Source: an uncultured Phascolarctobacterium sp. (GTDB taxonomy: Bacteria; Bacillota; Negativicutes; Acidaminococcales; Acidaminococcaceae). Taken from it: a DNA stretch of 64,000 nucleotides. The translations under genes were made by a program, and so were the position numbers. Position 1 is the stretch's first letter; each line of letters opens with the position of its first letter. Shown here piece after piece: positions 1 through 7,964 of this stretch. The stretch lies in assembly GCA_947629685.1 (NCBI GenBank), contig CANREP010000008.1, positions 1 to 64,000 of the forward strand, read 5' to 3'. The notes under the pieces are model-generated. The model ran no database searches and was not told where the DNA came from. It worked only from the letters and a program-made list of their open reading frames with translations.

Positions 1-3
1 ATG

Positions 4-53
4 AAAACGGGGCTGAACCGCTGAAAATTCAACGTGTTCAACCCCGTTTTTAG
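4..53. terminator. Hairpin at the window edge, likely terminator
   Basis: Arms AAAACGGGG and CCCCGTTTT pair, extended by TGAAC/GTTCA after one mismatch, and are followed by a T run on the plus strand. It probably ends a gene lying left of the window. The A-rich 5' flank means it could also act on the minus strand. Confidence 0.55.
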
Positions 54-77
54 TTCAAAGTACATTTTTCAAAATCA

Positions 78-98
78 CGGTGGCAAATCGGTGGCAAA
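78..98. repeat. Tandem 10-bp direct repeat
   Basis: CGGTGGCAAA occurs at 78-87 and again at 89-98, separated by one T. The second copy forms the 5' half of the terminator hairpin that follows. No function can be assigned. Short repeats of this kind can mark attachment sites, but no integrase is visible here. Confidence 0.5.
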
Positions 99-111
99 GC
101 CGCCTTTTTTG
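89..111 (+). terminator. Short intrinsic terminator
   Basis: GGTGGC, loop AAA, then GCCGCC followed by six T. It stands between the left window edge and the convergent end of the rRNA methyltransferase gene, so it would stop plus-strand transcription entering from the left. Confidence 0.5.
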
Positions 112-134
112 TTACTCAAAACAAGCGAAAATCC

Positions 135-1508
135 TTATTTTATGCGGGTTAGCCAGCACACGGTTTCGATATGGCTTGTCATCGGAAACATATCCACAGG
201 CTGCGCCGTCATCGCCTTATATCCGCGCTCACTTAAGTAAGCCAGATCCCTTGCCAGAGAAGCAGGGTTGCAGGAAACATATACTATGCGCTGCGGCTCA
301 ACATCGGCAATAGCTTTCAGCACCTTTTGCTCACAGCCTGCCCGCGGCGGGTCAACGACAACCACATCAGGTTTAACGCCATCAGCCAGCAGCTGCGGCA
401 GCTTTTCAGCCGCATCACCTAAGATAAATTCTGCATTATGGCAGTTATTATCTTGGGCGTTCTTTTTAGCGTCTTCAATAGCAGGCGCCACAATTTCTAT
501 ACCATAAACCTTATTGGCATGTTTTGCCAAATAAAGCGAAATCGTCCCTGTACCGCAATATACGTCTACCACAGTCTCGCTGCCGCTTAAAGACGCATAC
601 TCCAGCGCTTTGTTATACAGTTTTTCCGCCTGCTCACTGTTCACCTGGAAAAAAGACTGGGCAGAAATATTAAAATTCAGCGCCCCTAAGCTGTCAGTAA
701 TAGTAGGCAGTCCGTACAAGGCCCTGGTCTTGCTGCCCATAACCACGTTAGTAGGTTTTTTGTTAATATTCTGCACTACACTGACAAGATTAGGAACATA
801 TTTTGTCAGCCACTCCACCAGCTCTTTTTTATGCGGTATATCATAGGCAGATGTAATCAGTACCGCCATCACTTCACCGCTGTGCACGCCCACACGGCTC
901 ATGACATGACGCACCAGCCCCTTGCCCGTCTTTTCATCATAGGCGCTGATACCATACCGCTGCATCCATTTGCGCACCGTAGTCAGCACTTCATTGTTAG
1001 CTTCTTTTTGAATCAGGCAGCAGCCGGTATCGATAACGCTATGGGTAGCCGCTGCATAACAACCTATGTTAATCTTGCCTTCAACACCGCTGGCAGCCGG
1101 AAACTGCATTTTATTACGATAATTCCAAGGATTATTGCAGCCGATAACGGGCAAGACTTCCGTATCCAAGTGTCCTATACGTGTTAAGGCGTCTTTGACC
1201 TGCTGCCGTTTCATACGCAGCTGCCCGGCATAAGAAAGATGCTGCAGCTGACAGCCGCCGCACTCAGCATAGACAGGACAAATAGGCTCCACTCGCTCAG
1301 GCGAAGCTGCAATTATCTTTACCAGCTTACCTGCTGCATAGTTTTTCTTAACCAGAGTAATTTCTGCCTGCACTGTTTCTTCGGGCAACGCTCCCTGTAC
1401 AAAGACAGTAAAGCCTGCATACTTACCAACGCCCTCGCCGCTGCTGCCCAGTCCGGCAATCTGTAATTCTATATTATCCCCTTTTTTGACGGGTATATTC
1501 TCCTGCAT
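135..1508 (-). CDS. rlmCD: 23S rRNA (uracil-5-)-methyltransferase, RumA/RlmCD family
   Basis: SAM-dependent enzyme that makes 5-methyluridine in 23S rRNA in the cytoplasm. Of 457 residues, about 5-60 form a TRAM RNA-binding domain. CPVYAECGGCQLQ near residue 80 supplies cysteines of the family's [4Fe-4S] site. The SAM-binding VDVYCGTGTIS lies in the C-terminal half, then VVVDPPRAGC and the catalytic-cysteine region VYVSCNPASLARDL. Length is normal. ATG follows AAGGAG at a good distance. The gene stands alone, next to rubrerythrin but behind its own extended -10 promoter. In Bacillota a single enzyme often modifies two uridines, hence the RlmCD name; RlmD or RlmC alone cannot be separated from sequence by eye. 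Confidence 0.93.
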   Translation of the reverse strand: MQENIPVKKGDNIELQIAGLGSSGEGVGKYAGFTVFVQGALPEETVQAEITLVKKNYAAGKLVKIIAASPERVEPICPVYAECGGCQLQHLSYAGQLRMKRQQVKDALTRIGHLDTEVLPVIGCNNPWNYRNKMQFPAASGVEGKINIGCYAAATHSVIDTGCCLIQKEANNEVLTTVRKWMQRYGISAYDEKTGKGLVRHVMSRVGVHSGEVMAVLITSAYDIPHKKELVEWLTKYVPNLVSVVQNINKKPTNVVMGSKTRALYGLPTITDSLGALNFNISAQSFFQVNSEQAEKLYNKALEYASLSGSETVVDVYCGTGTISLYLAKHANKVYGIEIVAPAIEDAKKNAQDNNCHNAEFILGDAAEKLPQLLADGVKPDVVVVDPPRAGCEQKVLKAIADVEPQRIVYVSCNPASLARDLAYLSERGYKAMTAQPVDMFPMTSHIETVCWLTRIK

Positions 1509-1542
1509 TTACCAACACTCCTTCGGCAATCTTAATAATTAG

Positions 1543-1551
1543 ATTATACCA
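1543..1551 (-). promoter_or_regulatory. Extended -10 promoter of the rRNA methyltransferase
   Basis: On the minus strand TGG precedes TATAAT (ATTATA at 1543-1548), about 35 bases upstream of the ATG. No good -35 box is seen; that position is the T run of the rubrerythrin terminator. An extended -10 can work without it. Confidence 0.45.
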
Positions 1552-1562
1552 TAGCCGCAGGT

Positions 1563-1598
1563 AAAAAAACAAAACGCCCCGGCAAAGCCGGAGCGTTT
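1563..1598 (-). terminator. Rubrerythrin terminator
   Basis: Stem AAACGC/GCGTTT and CCGGC/GCCGG with one mismatch, loop of three, then a T-rich tract on the minus strand. It begins 18 bases after the rubrerythrin stop codon. Confidence 0.85.
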
Positions 1599-1615
1599 GA
1601 TATGCAAAATAAAGC

Positions 1616-2155
1616 TTAGTAGTTGATTACATGCAGTTGGAAATATCCCTGCGGATGAGCGCATACGGGGCATTCTTTCGGAGCTTCTTCACCAACGATG
1701 ATTTCACCGCAGTTGGTGCAGATCCATACTTTCTTTTCATTGCGTTTGAAAACGCGGTCATTTTCGATGTTAGCAAGCAGCGCACGATATCTTTCTTCGT
1801 GATGTTTTTCAATCTTAGCTACTTCTGCAAACAGATATGCCAGTCTTTCAAAGCCTTCTTCTTTAGCAGTTTTGGCAAATTCTGCATACATTTCCGTCCA
1901 TTCATAGTTTTCGCCTGCTGCTGCGTCAGCCAGGTTTTCCATAGTTTTGGGAACGCTGCCGCCATGCAGTTCTTTAAACCAGATTTTAGCATGTTCTTTT
2001 TCATTGCCGGCAGTTTCTTCAAAAATAGCTGCAATTTGATTGTAGCCTTCTTTTTTAGCTGCGCTTGCATAATAGGTGTACTTATTTCTTGCCTGAGATT
2101 CGCCGGCAAAAGCCGCCCACAAATTTTGTTCAGTCTTGCTGCCTTTTAATTCCAT
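1616..2155 (-). CDS. rbr: Rubrerythrin (non-heme di-iron peroxidase)
   Basis: Detoxifies hydrogen peroxide in anaerobes using NADH-derived electrons, in the cytoplasm. The 179-residue protein starts [12 protein letters not shown] and has a ferritin-like four-helix domain with diiron ligands in the [11 protein letters not shown] and [11 protein letters not shown] segments and the later [12 protein letters not shown] segment. A C-terminal rubredoxin-like domain carries CTNCGE and CPVCAHP. Length is typical. I moved the start in from a longer frame because this ATG has AGGAGG just upstream and matches the usual family start. It follows a Fur/PerR regulator by 57 bases on the same strand and ends in its own terminator, consistent with a peroxide-response unit. 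Confidence 0.95.
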   Translation of the reverse strand: MELKGSKTEQNLWAAFAGESQARNKYTYYASAAKKEGYNQIAAIFEETAGNEKEHAKIWFKELHGGSVPKTMENLADAAAGENYEWTEMYAEFAKTAKEEGFERLAYLFAEVAKIEKHHEERYRALLANIENDRVFKRNEKKVWICTNCGEIIVGEEAPKECPVCAHPQGYFQLHVINY

Positions 2156-2212
2156 GTTTTTCTCCTCCTCGAAGTGAAATATTATTTTACCCTGTCTCCA
2201 GGGGCCCAACAC

Positions 2213-2620
2213 TTAATTTTTCTTTTCCAGTTCTGCCTTTTTCTGGCATTCAGGACACAAGCCGTTGAATACGATGTCATGGTGCTCCATTTTATAGCCG
2301 GTAACAGCAGCTACTTTTTCATCCAGGTCCTGGAAATAATCAAAATTTTCTACATTAGAAAATTTACCGCAGCCGGTACATTTTATATGATAATGTCTGG
2401 CCAGGATATGATCAAAACGATCAGCGCCGCTGGGAACGGAAACCTTGCCCAACAGGCCGCTTTCCACCAGAGAGTTCAGATTGCGGTATACCGTGCCTTT
2501 ACTGATATCAGGATACTCCATGGTAATGCGGTCGTATACTTCTTCGGCAGTCGGGTGATCTGCCAGAAAACGTACGACAGCAATAACTAATTGTCTTTGA
2601 ATAGTATTCCTTTTCGCCAT
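2213..2620 (-). CDS. perR: Fur-family regulator, probably PerR
   Basis: Metal-dependent DNA-binding repressor. The protein has an N-terminal winged helix (LADHPTAEEVYDRI, then GTVYRNLNSLVESGLL) and a C-terminal dimer and metal domain with ARHYHIKCTGCGK and GLCPECQKK, the paired CxxC structural zinc site. About 135 residues is normal. The ATG encoding MAKRN is preferred because AAAGG lies nine bases upstream; two ATGs just before it are too close to that site. The rubrerythrin gene directly downstream and the lack of an iron-only context favour PerR over Fur, but this is inference. A palindrome overlapping its own -10 suggests autoregulation. Confidence 0.85.
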   Translation of the reverse strand: MAKRNTIQRQLVIAVVRFLADHPTAEEVYDRITMEYPDISKGTVYRNLNSLVESGLLGKVSVPSGADRFDHILARHYHIKCTGCGKFSNVENFDYFQDLDEKVAAVTGYKMEHHDIVFNGLCPECQKKAELEKKN

Positions 2621-2641
2621 CTCCATCATCCTTTATCAAAA

Positions 2642-2662
2642 ATAATTCTCAATTAGAATTAT
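2642..2662. promoter_or_regulatory. Palindromic operator, Fur/PerR type
   Basis: Arms ATAATTCT and AGAATTAT enclose five bases, giving a 21-bp near-perfect palindrome with one mismatched pair near the centre. It overlaps the -10 box of the regulator promoter. Size, A+T content and position fit a Per/Fur box, most simply for autorepression. Confidence 0.65.
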
Positions 2663-2685
2663 ACAATTATTTTAGTAAAAGTCAA
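2658..2685 (-). promoter_or_regulatory. Promoter of the perR-like gene
   Basis: TTGACT at 2680-2685, a 16-base spacer, then TATAAT at 2658-2663 on the minus strand. The -10 lies within the 21-bp palindrome. Confidence 0.7.
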
Positions 2686-2824
2686 GTCAGAACAATGCTA
2701 TTTTTCTAATATATCACATTTGAAAATCAGGCTTTGTGAGTATCTTGTCTCATTTAATCTGAATAATTCTTATTTTATAAAAAATACAGATATCCAAGCT
2801 TTACATAAAGTAAATACTTTTAAA

Positions 2825-2853
2825 TTGACACTCCAAATACATGATTATATAAT
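2825..2853 (+). promoter_or_regulatory. Consensus promoter of feoAB
   Basis: TTGACA, 17 bases, TATAAT, a perfect sigma-70-type match, 41 bases before the feoA ATG. The surrounding 2686-2894 stretch is very A+T rich. A 13-bp palindrome (AATAA, 3 bases, TTATT) lies at 2762-2774, but I see no convincing second copy of the 2642-2662 operator. Confidence 0.8.
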
Positions 2854-2894
2854 TATTAAGAGTTATTATTTATTACACAGAAGGTATCAGAATC

Positions 2895-3146
2895 ATGCAA
2901 AAAGACATATTGACGCTCGACAAACTCCCTTTGGGACAGAGCGGTATCATCCAGACTGTCGGCGGAGAAGGCATCTTGCGCCGCAGATTGTTAGATATGG
3001 GGCTTACTCCCAAAACTAAAGTAATGGTACGCAAGAAAGCGCCTCTCGGCGACCCGCTGGAAATTTTTCTGCGCGGCTACGAACTTACCCTCCGCGCCGA
3101 TGAAGCGGCTAAAATTACAGTTTTACCGGAAGGTGATGAAAAATGA
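2895..3146 (+). CDS. feoA: Ferrous iron transport accessory protein FeoA
   Basis: Small cytoplasmic SH3-like protein that assists FeoB. The 83 residues include the typical core GGEGILRRRLLDMGLTPKTKV and an acidic, glycine-rich C-terminal half ending in LTLRADEAAKITV. Its stop overlaps the feoB start by four bases (ATGA), so the two are translationally coupled. AGAAGG precedes the ATG. Together with FeoB it forms a Fe2+ import system suited to anoxic conditions. It is divergent from the Fur/PerR gene, with separate promoters in about 270 bases. Confidence 0.93.
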   Translation: MQKDILTLDKLPLGQSGIIQTVGGEGILRRRLLDMGLTPKTKVMVRKKAPLGDPLEIFLRGYELTLRADEAAKITVLPEGDEK

Positions 3147-5149
3147 GTATTCATTTCGCCTTAGTCGGTAACCAAAACTGCGGTAAAAGTACCCTTTTCA
3201 ATTATCTTACCGGCAGCAATCAGCATGTAGGCAATTTCCCAGGCGTTACCGTGCAGAAAAAAGAAGGCGCGTTGCTGCGTGTACCAGATGCCAGCGTCAT
3301 CGACCTGCCCGGTATTTACTCTCTTTCACCGTACACCTCGGAAGAAATCGTTACCCGCGACCTGCTGCTCTACAATAAGCCGGACGCCATCATCAACGTT
3401 ATAGATGCAACTAATATTGAGCGCAGCCTGTATCTGTCGCTGCAGCTTATCGAACTGAACATCCCCATGATTATCGCTTTGAACATGATGGACGAGCTGA
3501 CAGCCAGCGGCGGCAGCATTGATATCAAGGCCATGTCGGAAGCGCTTACTATTCCAGTAGTGCCTATTACAGCCAACAGCGGCGAAGGCGTGGCCGAACT
3601 TGTACGCCAGGCAATTTCTCTGGCCGAAAACAAACGCCTGCCGGAAAGGCTTGATTTCTGCAGCGGTCCTGTACACACTGCCATCCATGCTATCGCCCAT
3701 CTGATAGAACGGAAAGTACGCGCTAAGGGTCTGCCGCTGCGTTTTTCCTCTACCAAGCTTATCGAAGGCGACTCTATTTTTGCTCACGAGCTGGAGCTCA
3801 GCCCCAATGAGCTGGATATTATAGGCCATTTTACCGAAGAAATGGAAACCTCCCTTGGTACAGACAGAGAAGCCGCTTTGGCCGATATGCGCTATGCCTA
3901 TATTGAAAAGCTCTGCGCCAGCACGGTACACAAGCCAGTACATACGGATGCGCAGATGCGTTCTGTAAAGATAGACTATTATCTGACTCATAAATATTTC
4001 GCGCTGCCTATCTTTGTAGCCATTATGGGACTTATTTTCTGGCTGACTTTCGACGTTATCGGCAGTTTTCTCAGCTCGCTTTTGGAAGAAGGCATCGACG
4101 CTGTCACAGCGACAGCCGATGCAGGTCTGACGGCGCTTGACATCAGCGCTCCCATGCATTCGCTGATTATCGACGGTATTTTTTCCGGTGTCGGCAGCGT
4201 ACTTTCGTTCCTACCTACTATTATTACCCTGTTCTTCTTCCTCTCGCTGCTGGAAGACAGCGGCTACATGGCCCGTGTGGCTTTCGTCATGGATAAGCTG
4301 CTGCGCAAGATCGGCCTTTCCGGCTCGTCTTTTGTACCTATGATTATCGGCTTTGGCTGCAGCGTTCCCGCTATTATGGCCACACGTACCCTTGCCAGTG
4401 AACGTGACCGCAAAATGACGATTATGCTGACGCCTTTTATGAGCTGCAGCGCTAAGCTGCCTATTTACGGTATCTTTATTGCCGCTTTCTTTCCCGATAA
4501 CGGCAGCCTGGTTATGCTGAGCCTTTATTTTCTTGGTATCATCATGGCCGTTCTTTCCGGCCTGCTGCTGAAAAGCCTGATTTATAAAGGCAAGCCCGTT
4601 CCTTTCGTCATGGAACTGCCGGCTTACCGCCTGCCTACCTCCCGCAATATCCTGCTGCATATGTGGAGCAAGGCCAAGGATTTCCTGCATAAAGCCTTTA
4701 CAATTATCTTCTTAGCCAGCATCGTTATCTGGTTCCTGCAAAGCTTTGATACCCGTTTTTATATGGTAGATGCCAGCGAAAGTATGATTGCTCAGATTGG
4801 CAGACTGATTGCGCCTATCTTTGCTCCCCTTGGTTTCGGCAGCTGGCAGGCGGCTACCTCGCTGCTGACAGGCCTTACAGCCAAGGAAGTCGTTATCAGC
4901 ACACTCTCCGTACTGGCCGTAGGCACTAACGGCGCGCCTGCCTTAAACGATATGTTCAGCGGACTGACAGCGTATACTTTCCTTGTTTACTGTCTGCTCT
5001 ATCCTCCCTGCGTCGCCGCTTTGGCTACTATTAGAAGGGAAATGAACTCCAGTATGCATACTTTAGTCATTATTATCTACCAGCTTGCAGTTGCCTGGCT
5101 GGCAGCTTTCATCGTCCGTCATATAGGTCTTTTATTAGGTTTCAACTAA
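3143..5149 (+). CDS. feoB: Ferrous iron transporter FeoB
   Basis: Inner-membrane Fe2+ transporter with an N-terminal GTPase. G1 is GNQNCGKSTLFN, the FeoB-specific stretch HVGNFPGVTV follows, G3 is DLPGIYSL and G4 is NMMD. After the helical spacer come two gate domains; GFGCSVPAIMATRTL is a conserved core segment, and hydrophobic segments continue to the end. At 668 residues it is shorter than the E. coli protein (about 770), as is common in Bacillota. No FeoC follows; instead there is an intrinsic terminator 17 bases after the stop. The ATGA overlap with feoA shows coupling. Confidence 0.97.
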   Translation: MSIHFALVGNQNCGKSTLFNYLTGSNQHVGNFPGVTVQKKEGALLRVPDASVIDLPGIYSLSPYTSEEIVTRDLLLYNKPDAIINVIDATNIERSLYLSLQLIELNIPMIIALNMMDELTASGGSIDIKAMSEALTIPVVPITANSGEGVAELVRQAISLAENKRLPERLDFCSGPVHTAIHAIAHLIERKVRAKGLPLRFSSTKLIEGDSIFAHELELSPNELDIIGHFTEEMETSLGTDREAALADMRYAYIEKLCASTVHKPVHTDAQMRSVKIDYYLTHKYFALPIFVAIMGLIFWLTFDVIGSFLSSLLEEGIDAVTATADAGLTALDISAPMHSLIIDGIFSGVGSVLSFLPTIITLFFFLSLLEDSGYMARVAFVMDKLLRKIGLSGSSFVPMIIGFGCSVPAIMATRTLASERDRKMTIMLTPFMSCSAKLPIYGIFIAAFFPDNGSLVMLSLYFLGIIMAVLSGLLLKSLIYKGKPVPFVMELPAYRLPTSRNILLHMWSKAKDFLHKAFTIIFLASIVIWFLQSFDTRFYMVDASESMIAQIGRLIAPIFAPLGFGSWQAATSLLTGLTAKEVVISTLSVLAVGTNGAPALNDMFSGLTAYTFLVYCLLYPPCVAALATIRREMNSSMHTLVIIIYQLAVAWLAAFIVRHIGLLLGFN

Positions 5150-5166
5150 ATCACAATATTTTTCAG

Positions 5167-5201
5167 GCTGCACTGCTAAATCTCAGCGGTGCAGCTTTTT
5201 T
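5167..5201 (+). terminator. feoAB terminator
   Basis: GGCTGCAC pairs with GTGCAGC, extended inward by GCT/AGC across a T-G wobble, and is followed by TTTTTT. The 164 bases from here to the ilv promoter hold nothing I recognise. Confidence 0.85.
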
Positions 5202-5365
5202 GTCAAGCAAGTTACCCGCTGGTACCTATTGCAGTCACCATCCTGCTTAACCTTGCATGTTTGTTTAGAGCCCGATAGCAGCAAAACATTTGTTATATAC
5301 TTTACATTTTTTGATACTTTTAGCTTTATACATGCAAATATTTACAAATTGTTAGTGAATTATCC

Positions 5366-5394
5366 TTGACAGAAGCCTGTTTGCTTGACATAAT
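5366..5394 (+). promoter_or_regulatory. Promoter of the ilvNB T-box transcript
   Basis: TTGACA at 5366-5371, 17-base spacer, CATAAT at 5389-5394. Transcription would begin near 5401, at the 5' end of the T-box leader. Confidence 0.75.
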
Positions 5395-5400
5395 ATACAA

Positions 5401-5650
5401 AATAACTATTCATAACAGTAAATATTGTAAAGGCAAAGAACGGAAGGACTTTGCGTTAAGTCGGTAAGAGAAGCGGCGGTTGGTGCAAGCCGTTCCGAAT
5501 ACGCACGGTTGTAGTCCCGGAGCCTCGTTCCTGAACTATCAGTAAGGCGCGACGCTGCAGCGGCGTTATGCGTAGGAAGAGCATCTAAATAAGGGTGGTA
5601 CCGCGGTTTATCATCGCCCCTGTCTGCAATTTGCAGGCGGGGGTTTTATT
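5401..5650 (+). promoter_or_regulatory. T-box leader controlling ilvNB
   Basis: tRNA-sensing riboswitch. Stem I contains the conserved GCGGTTGGTGCAAGC apical region (5474-5490). The antiterminator T-box AGGGTGGTACCGCG is at 5592-5605. The competing terminator is at 5616-5648. Lining up Stem I with the second T-box in this window on the shared GGAGC places the specifier at 5511-5513, GTA (valine). An ATC (isoleucine) sits at 5538-5540 just before AGTA, but that lies past Stem I. Either amino acid suits acetolactate synthase. In the family, uncharged cognate tRNA pairs with the specifier and T-box and lets transcription continue. Confidence 0.93.
5616..5648 (+). terminator. T-box terminator of the ilvNB leader
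   Basis: CCCC and CTGCAA on the 5' side pair with TTGCAG and GGGG, followed by TTTTATTTTT. It lies directly after the T-box sequence, whose antiterminator form would block it. Confidence 0.85.
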
Positions 5651-5668
5651 TTTGGGGAGGGAAGATTT

Positions 5669-6208
5669 ATGGAACAGATTTTATCAATAGTAGTACGTAA
5701 TCAGCCGGGCGTGCTAATGCGTGTTTCGGGTATGTTTTCCAGGCGCGGCTTTAATATCGACAGTCTTGCTGTAGGCACAACGCAGAACCCGGAATTTTCC
5801 AGGATGACAGTTACTATGGAAGCGGACGAAGCAACTATCACCCAGGTGTGCAAACAGCTTGCCAAGCTTGTAGAAGTAGAAGCAGTCAAGATCCTGCCGC
5901 CTGACAGCAGCGCCAAGCGCAGTATGGCGATGGTCAAAGTACATGCTGGCGACAAAAGGCTGGAACTGCTGCGTCTGGCAGACGTTTTCCGAGCCCATGC
6001 GGTAGACGTTACCGGCGAATCGCTGATATTCGTCGTTACCGGCGACGAAGGCAAGTTGAAAGCCTTTGTTGACGTTATGCGTCCCTACGGCGTCACTGAA
6101 ATGGTTCAAACAGGGCTTGTCGCTCTTGAACGCGGCGATGCGTCGCTTGCCGTAGATAAATCCCGTTACGAATGGCCGCCGGTCGTGACCGCTGCCTGTA
6201 CGTTATAA
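5669..6208 (+). CDS. ilvN: Acetolactate synthase small (regulatory) subunit
   Basis: Regulatory subunit that binds branched-chain amino acid effectors and activates the catalytic subunit. The N-terminal ACT domain starts with ILSIVVRNQPGVLMRVSGMF and contains RRGFNIDSLAVG. A second ACT-like half follows from about residue 80. Length 179 is normal. ATG is preceded by GGGGAGGG. The gene comes first after the T-box, with the catalytic gene 27 bases downstream; the usual order in bacteria is catalytic then regulatory, so the order is reversed here. Assigned to the branched-chain amino acid pathway by both sequence and leader. Confidence 0.95.
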   Translation: MEQILSIVVRNQPGVLMRVSGMFSRRGFNIDSLAVGTTQNPEFSRMTVTMEADEATITQVCKQLAKLVEVEAVKILPPDSSAKRSMAMVKVHAGDKRLELLRLADVFRAHAVDVTGESLIFVVTGDEGKLKAFVDVMRPYGVTEMVQTGLVALERGDASLAVDKSRYEWPPVVTAACTL

Positions 6209-6235
6209 AAAAGCACATCAAAAGGAAGTGAAATT

Positions 6236-7891
6236 ATGCAGTTAACAGGTGCTGAAATAATGGTAAAATGCCTGGAAGAAGAAGGTATCAATACAGTTTT
6301 CGGATATCCGGGAGGCGCTATCCTCCCCTTTTATGACGCGTTGAGAAATTCTGACATCAAACATATCCTGACTGCCCACGAGCAGGGAGCCGCTCATGCT
6401 GCCGACGGTTACGCACGTGCTTCCGGCAAGGTAGGCGTATGCGTCGCCACCTCCGGCCCCGGCGCTACCAATCTCGTCACTGGCCTGGCGACAGCTTTTC
6501 TTGACTCTGTCCCGGTAGTGGCAATCACCGGGCAGGTTGCCTGTGAATTTATCGGGCACGACGCTTTTCAGGAAGTAGATATTACCAGCATCACTATGCC
6601 AATCACCAAACATAATTTTCTGGTCAAACATCCCGCCCATCTGCCCCAGATTATGCGTCTGGCCTTTCAGATTGCCAAAACCGGCCGCCCTGGCCCGGTG
6701 CTCATAGACGTACCCCGCGACGTGCAGACAGCTTTAATCGAATATACCTGCGATAAATTAAACGAATTGCCCCAACCACAGCCCGATAAACAGCGTGTAG
6801 ACGACGCTATCCAGGCGCTGGCAAAGGCTGAACGCCCGGTAATGCTTATCGGCGGCGGAGTTATCACTGCCGATGCTGAATATGATGCCATGCATTTATG
6901 CGAAAAGCTGCATATTCCTGTAGTAAGCACTCTTATGGGGCTCGGCGCCATCAGCGCCTACCGCAGGCTGTTTCTTGGTATGACCGGCCTGCACGGCCAC
7001 AAACGCGCTAATAATGCGATTAAAGCGGCCGACCTCATCCTGGCTGTAGGCAGCCGTTTTAATGACAGGGTTACTGGAGAACGCACCGGCTACAGTAAAG
7101 ATAAAACCATTATCCATCTTGACATCGACCCGGCCGAACTTGACAAAAACATCGATTCTGCCATCGGTATTACCGGCAATATCAGGATGACCCTGAATCT
7201 CTTAGAACGAGGCAGCGACGCACAGGATCTTTCCCGATGGTGGGAACTCATCGACAGCTGGGAAGGCATAGACGACGATTACGGCAGCGAAAAAGCGCCT
7301 GCATTTTTCCGGGCGCTCAATCCTGTTATCAGAGATAAGGACTATATTATCACAACCGACGTCGGGCAGCATCAAATGTGGGCTGCGCAGCATATCAAGA
7401 TCCAGTTTGCCCGTCAATGGATCAGCAGCGGCGGCCTGGGTACTATGGGCTTCGGTCTGCCTGCAGCAATGGGAGCGCAGCTGGCGCGTCCCGCCAGCAG
7501 AGTTATCTGTTTAAGCGGAGACGGCGGTTTTAAAATGACCGGCTCCGAACTGTTTACTATCGCCGCCAATAAACTGCCTGTTATAGCTATCGTTTTTAAT
7601 AACAGCGGCCTGGGTATGATCCGCCAGCTGCAGACAGTACAGTTTGACAGACGTTTTACTGCCTGCGAACTGCCCGGCTTTATCGATTTTGTCCAATATG
7701 CCTCAGCTTTCGGTATCAAAGGCGAGCGTGTCGCTGCTCCCCAGGAGCTCGCTGCTGCGGTAGAAAAGGCTATGCGGCTGTCTGAGCCTTACCTTATCGA
7801 AGTTGCTGTTGACCCGGAAGATATGGTTCAACCTATGGTAGCGCCCGGTAAAGGCATAAACGATTATGTAGACTTTGCAGCGAAAAAATAA
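6236..7891 (+). CDS. ilvB: Acetolactate synthase large (catalytic) subunit, biosynthetic
   Basis: Thiamine-diphosphate and FAD enzyme that condenses two pyruvates, or pyruvate with 2-oxobutyrate, in the first common step to valine, leucine and isoleucine. The N-terminal domain has [15 protein letters not shown] and the catalytic glutamate in [18 protein letters not shown] central FAD-type domain follows. The C-terminal ThDP motif begins [12 protein letters not shown] and ends in VFNNSGLGM. The 551 residues match the family. The gene is co-transcribed with ilvN under the T-box and ends at a strong hairpin shared with convergent pepT. The FAD-type domain and ilvN partner argue against a catabolic ALS. 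Confidence 0.97.
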   Translation: MQLTGAEIMVKCLEEEGINTVFGYPGGAILPFYDALRNSDIKHILTAHEQGAAHAADGYARASGKVGVCVATSGPGATNLVTGLATAFLDSVPVVAITGQVACEFIGHDAFQEVDITSITMPITKHNFLVKHPAHLPQIMRLAFQIAKTGRPGPVLIDVPRDVQTALIEYTCDKLNELPQPQPDKQRVDDAIQALAKAERPVMLIGGGVITADAEYDAMHLCEKLHIPVVSTLMGLGAISAYRRLFLGMTGLHGHKRANNAIKAADLILAVGSRFNDRVTGERTGYSKDKTIIHLDIDPAELDKNIDSAIGITGNIRMTLNLLERGSDAQDLSRWWELIDSWEGIDDDYGSEKAPAFFRALNPVIRDKDYIITTDVGQHQMWAAQHIKIQFARQWISSGGLGTMGFGLPAAMGAQLARPASRVICLSGDGGFKMTGSELFTIAANKLPVIAIVFNNSGLGMIRQLQTVQFDRRFTACELPGFIDFVQYASAFGIKGERVAAPQELAAAVEKAMRLSEPYLIEVAVDPEDMVQPMVAPGKGINDYVDFAAKK

Positions 7892-7923
7892 TTTATTTTA
7901 CAAGCCAAAATAGGCTGAAAAGA

Positions 7924-7960
7924 AAAATGCCATGAAAGCATAAGCTTTCATGGCATTTTG
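7924..7960. terminator. Bidirectional terminator between ilvB and pepT
   Basis: A 16-bp perfect stem, AAAATGCCATGAAAGC with its complement, and a four-base loop. It has T runs on the plus strand (TTTTGCTTTTTATTT) and A/T tracts on the other side, so it can serve both convergent genes. Confidence 0.9.
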
Positions 7961-7964
7961 CTTT

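Noticed and set aside
2165-2210. Terminator between the regulator and rubrerythrin genes
   Set aside because: A five-base stem CCCTG/CAGGG exists on the minus strand, but no T run follows; the genes are likely co-transcribed.
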